Positions 62,759 through 64,000 of a DNA stretch of 64,000 nucleotides are shown in pieces. The stretch's first letter is position 1, and every line of letters starts with the position of its first letter. Origin of the DNA: Bacteroidota bacterium. Lineage in GTDB: Bacteria > Bacteroidota > Bacteroidia > Chitinophagales > Chitinophagaceae. The notes under the pieces were generated by a model, which worked only from the letters and a program-made list of their open reading frames with translations, ran no database searches and was not told where the DNA came from. Made by a program: the position numbers and the translations under genes. Where the stretch lies: contig JAIUNV010000005.1 in assembly GCA_020161435.1 (NCBI GenBank), positions 1 to 64,000 on the forward strand, written 5' to 3'.

Positions 62759-64000
62759 AATAAAAGTCAACAAACGAAAAATGAAAGAACTTAAAGCAAC
62801 TGCTGACAACAAAAGACAGTGGAACGAAAACTTTTTGAAATATACAGAGTTTATTGTCGGTCATGTAAATTATAAAGGGCTGTTCTTTGAAAGAGGTGCA
62901 GACAAAAGAGTAAAATGGGTTGTAACTGGTAAATCAGCTAAAGGCATAGAAAGAAGAAGTTGGTGGGATAAAAAATGTTCGGAACATGGAATTCAACTTG
63001 GAGCAGGATGTTATGCCAAAATTGCATACATAATTCATCCAACGAAATTGCATACATGTCAAATTTGTGGCAAAGAACTTCGGATTGAATATGTTTACCC
63101 AAATAAGAGAACTATTGAAGCATTTAAGAGGGAATTCAATTTTGCTATTCATCCTTACACAAAAGATATTTACCAAATCATTGATGAAGTTGTAAAAACA
63201 AATGGTGATATTGAAAAGGTCAAAAGAATTTTCAAAATCAAAGGAACTAATATTCCGTCTGTAGATACTTTGAAGCAACATGTAAAAGTCAATTTTGTTG
63301 ATACTTATTCAAAAGCACTTTCACCAGGTGTGTTTAGTAATTCGCCCGATAGATTGGACGGTTATCATTCAGATGGAAATTGTTGTCGTGGTCAAAGTGA
63401 TAAAGGTCGCCACAAATCAAATATGCAACGATATGGTCAAGATAGGAGAGTGTATGAAAACTGGGCTGATGGTGATTGGAAAATGGCAGACCGTTTGATG
63501 TCAATATTCCGAAAGCATGATTTAAGTGCCGACCATATCGGACCAATTTCACTTGGCTTTTGTCATCGTCCAAAGTTTCATCCGCTTACCAAAGCTGAAA
63601 ACTCTGCAAAGAATAACCGAATGAGTTTGGCTGATGTAAAAGTCTTGCTTGGAGATGAACAAAAGGAACAGGTTGTTTCCTGGCATTCTAAATTTATTTG
63701 GGATAAACTGAAAAGCAAAGTTGCATCTGATAAGGATGCAGTGAAGTTGAGTGACTTTATGAGAAAGAATTTGCATCACATTCTCATTGTATTTTCAATG
63801 ATTGATGAAAAAGGTTTCGGTAACTTTCTAGAGGAGTTTTTAAATCCTGAATACACATTCTTTGACCATAGATTTGAGGGATTTAATCCTAAAGATGGTT
63901 CATACAAAAGAGTAGTTTCTACCAAGCGAACTGGAAAAAATCAGCAAAATAATATCAAGCGTTATTATAGAGCAGCATTTGAAAAGCTACAGGAATACAA
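62751..64000 (+). CDS. HNH type II restriction endonuclease, Eco31I/Alw26I-like (partial, runs off the window)
   Basis: At least 416 residues with no stop before the window end. The frame opens at the ATG at 62751 (MSKIKVNKRKMKELKATADN); 62781 is an alternative. The HNH nuclease core is ADHIGPISLGFCHRPKF (about residue 260) followed by NSAKNNRMS (about 285), the arrangement of the Alw26I/Eco31I/Esp3I type IIS family. A Cys-pair site is seen at HTCQICGKEL (about 105). AT content is high and codon use differs from the core genes. It is coupled to a C-protein gene; the methyltransferase(s) should lie beyond 64000. Family assignment rests on motif memory, not on a search. Confidence 0.7.
   Translation, partial: MSKIKVNKRKMKELKATADNKRQWNENFLKYTEFIVGHVNYKGLFFERGADKRVKWVVTGKSAKGIERRSWWDKKCSEHGIQLGAGCYAKIAYIIHPTKLHTCQICGKELRIEYVYPNKRTIEAFKREFNFAIHPYTKDIYQIIDEVVKTNGDIEKVKRIFKIKGTNIPSVDTLKQHVKVNFVDTYSKALSPGVFSNSPDRLDGYHSDGNCCRGQSDKGRHKSNMQRYGQDRRVYENWADGDWKMADRLMSIFRKHDLSADHIGPISLGFCHRPKFHPLTKAENSAKNNRMSLADVKVLLGDEQKEQVVSWHSKFIWDKLKSKVASDKDAVKLSDFMRKNLHHILIVFSMIDEKGFGNFLEEFLNPEYTFFDHRFEGFNPKDGSYKRVVSTKRTGKNQQNNIKRYYRAAFEKLQEY

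Overview
The window is chromosomal DNA from a member of the Bacteroidota, most likely order Chitinophagales (Chitinophagaceae-like). Evidence: a type IX secretion (T9SS) C-terminal sorting domain on a 1,816-residue surface protein, a DUF2723 membrane protein, a PafA-type alkaline phosphatase, a mitochondrial-type aconitase, several TAnnTTTG promoter -7 elements, and few Shine-Dalgarno sequences. No rRNA, tRNA, prophage or CRISPR array was seen.

Layout. 0.2-7.7 kb: aconitase, two tandem PspC-like proteins, a LysM/NlpC peptidase, an OmpA-like protein, glutaryl-CoA dehydrogenase, a secreted carboxypeptidase-regulatory-domain protein. 8-12.4 kb: a three-gene ABC/HlyD/TolC export operon whose ATPase has lost several catalytic motifs. 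12.4-16.7 kb: transglutaminase-like protein, PafA phosphatase, a PdeM-like phosphoesterase and HDAC-family hydrolase pair. 17-17.9 kb: a REP-associated tyrosine transposase (RAYT) flanked by palindromic repeats. 18-26.3 kb: giant T9SS cargo protein and a TPR histidine kinase convergent with its likely NarL-type regulator. 26.4-30.2 kb: small secreted or lipid-anchored unknowns, most with RAYT-family repeats directly upstream. 30.2-33 kb: an AT-rich island with a zinc-ribbon/PD-(D/E)XK nuclease and a GmrSD-like DUF262/DUF1524 protein, separated by an attC-like palindrome. 33-60.2 kb: mainly housekeeping genes (ceramidase-like, DUF2723, VWA/AAA pair, bestrophin, SMC, HPPD, class B1 beta-lactamase-like protein, VIT transporter, L,D-transpeptidase, aspartate kinase, fructose-bisphosphatase, ABC ATPase). 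60.2-64 kb: FKBP, a repeat-rich stretch with two palindrome families, then an AT-rich restriction system (C-protein-like regulator overlapping an HNH, Eco31I/Alw26I-like endonuclease) that runs off the window end.

The most notable system is the RAYT and its non-autonomous repeats. I count 16 copies of a 26-nt imperfect palindrome (arms GCAACGTC and GACGTTGC). Eight of them form four inverted pairs (REPINs), each exactly 96 bp, and two of these are identical over 110 bp while 12 kb apart. Several sit immediately 5' of start codons, and one appears to supply a start codon. A second, unrelated hairpin family with arm-to-arm covariation lies at 61.1-62.4 kb.
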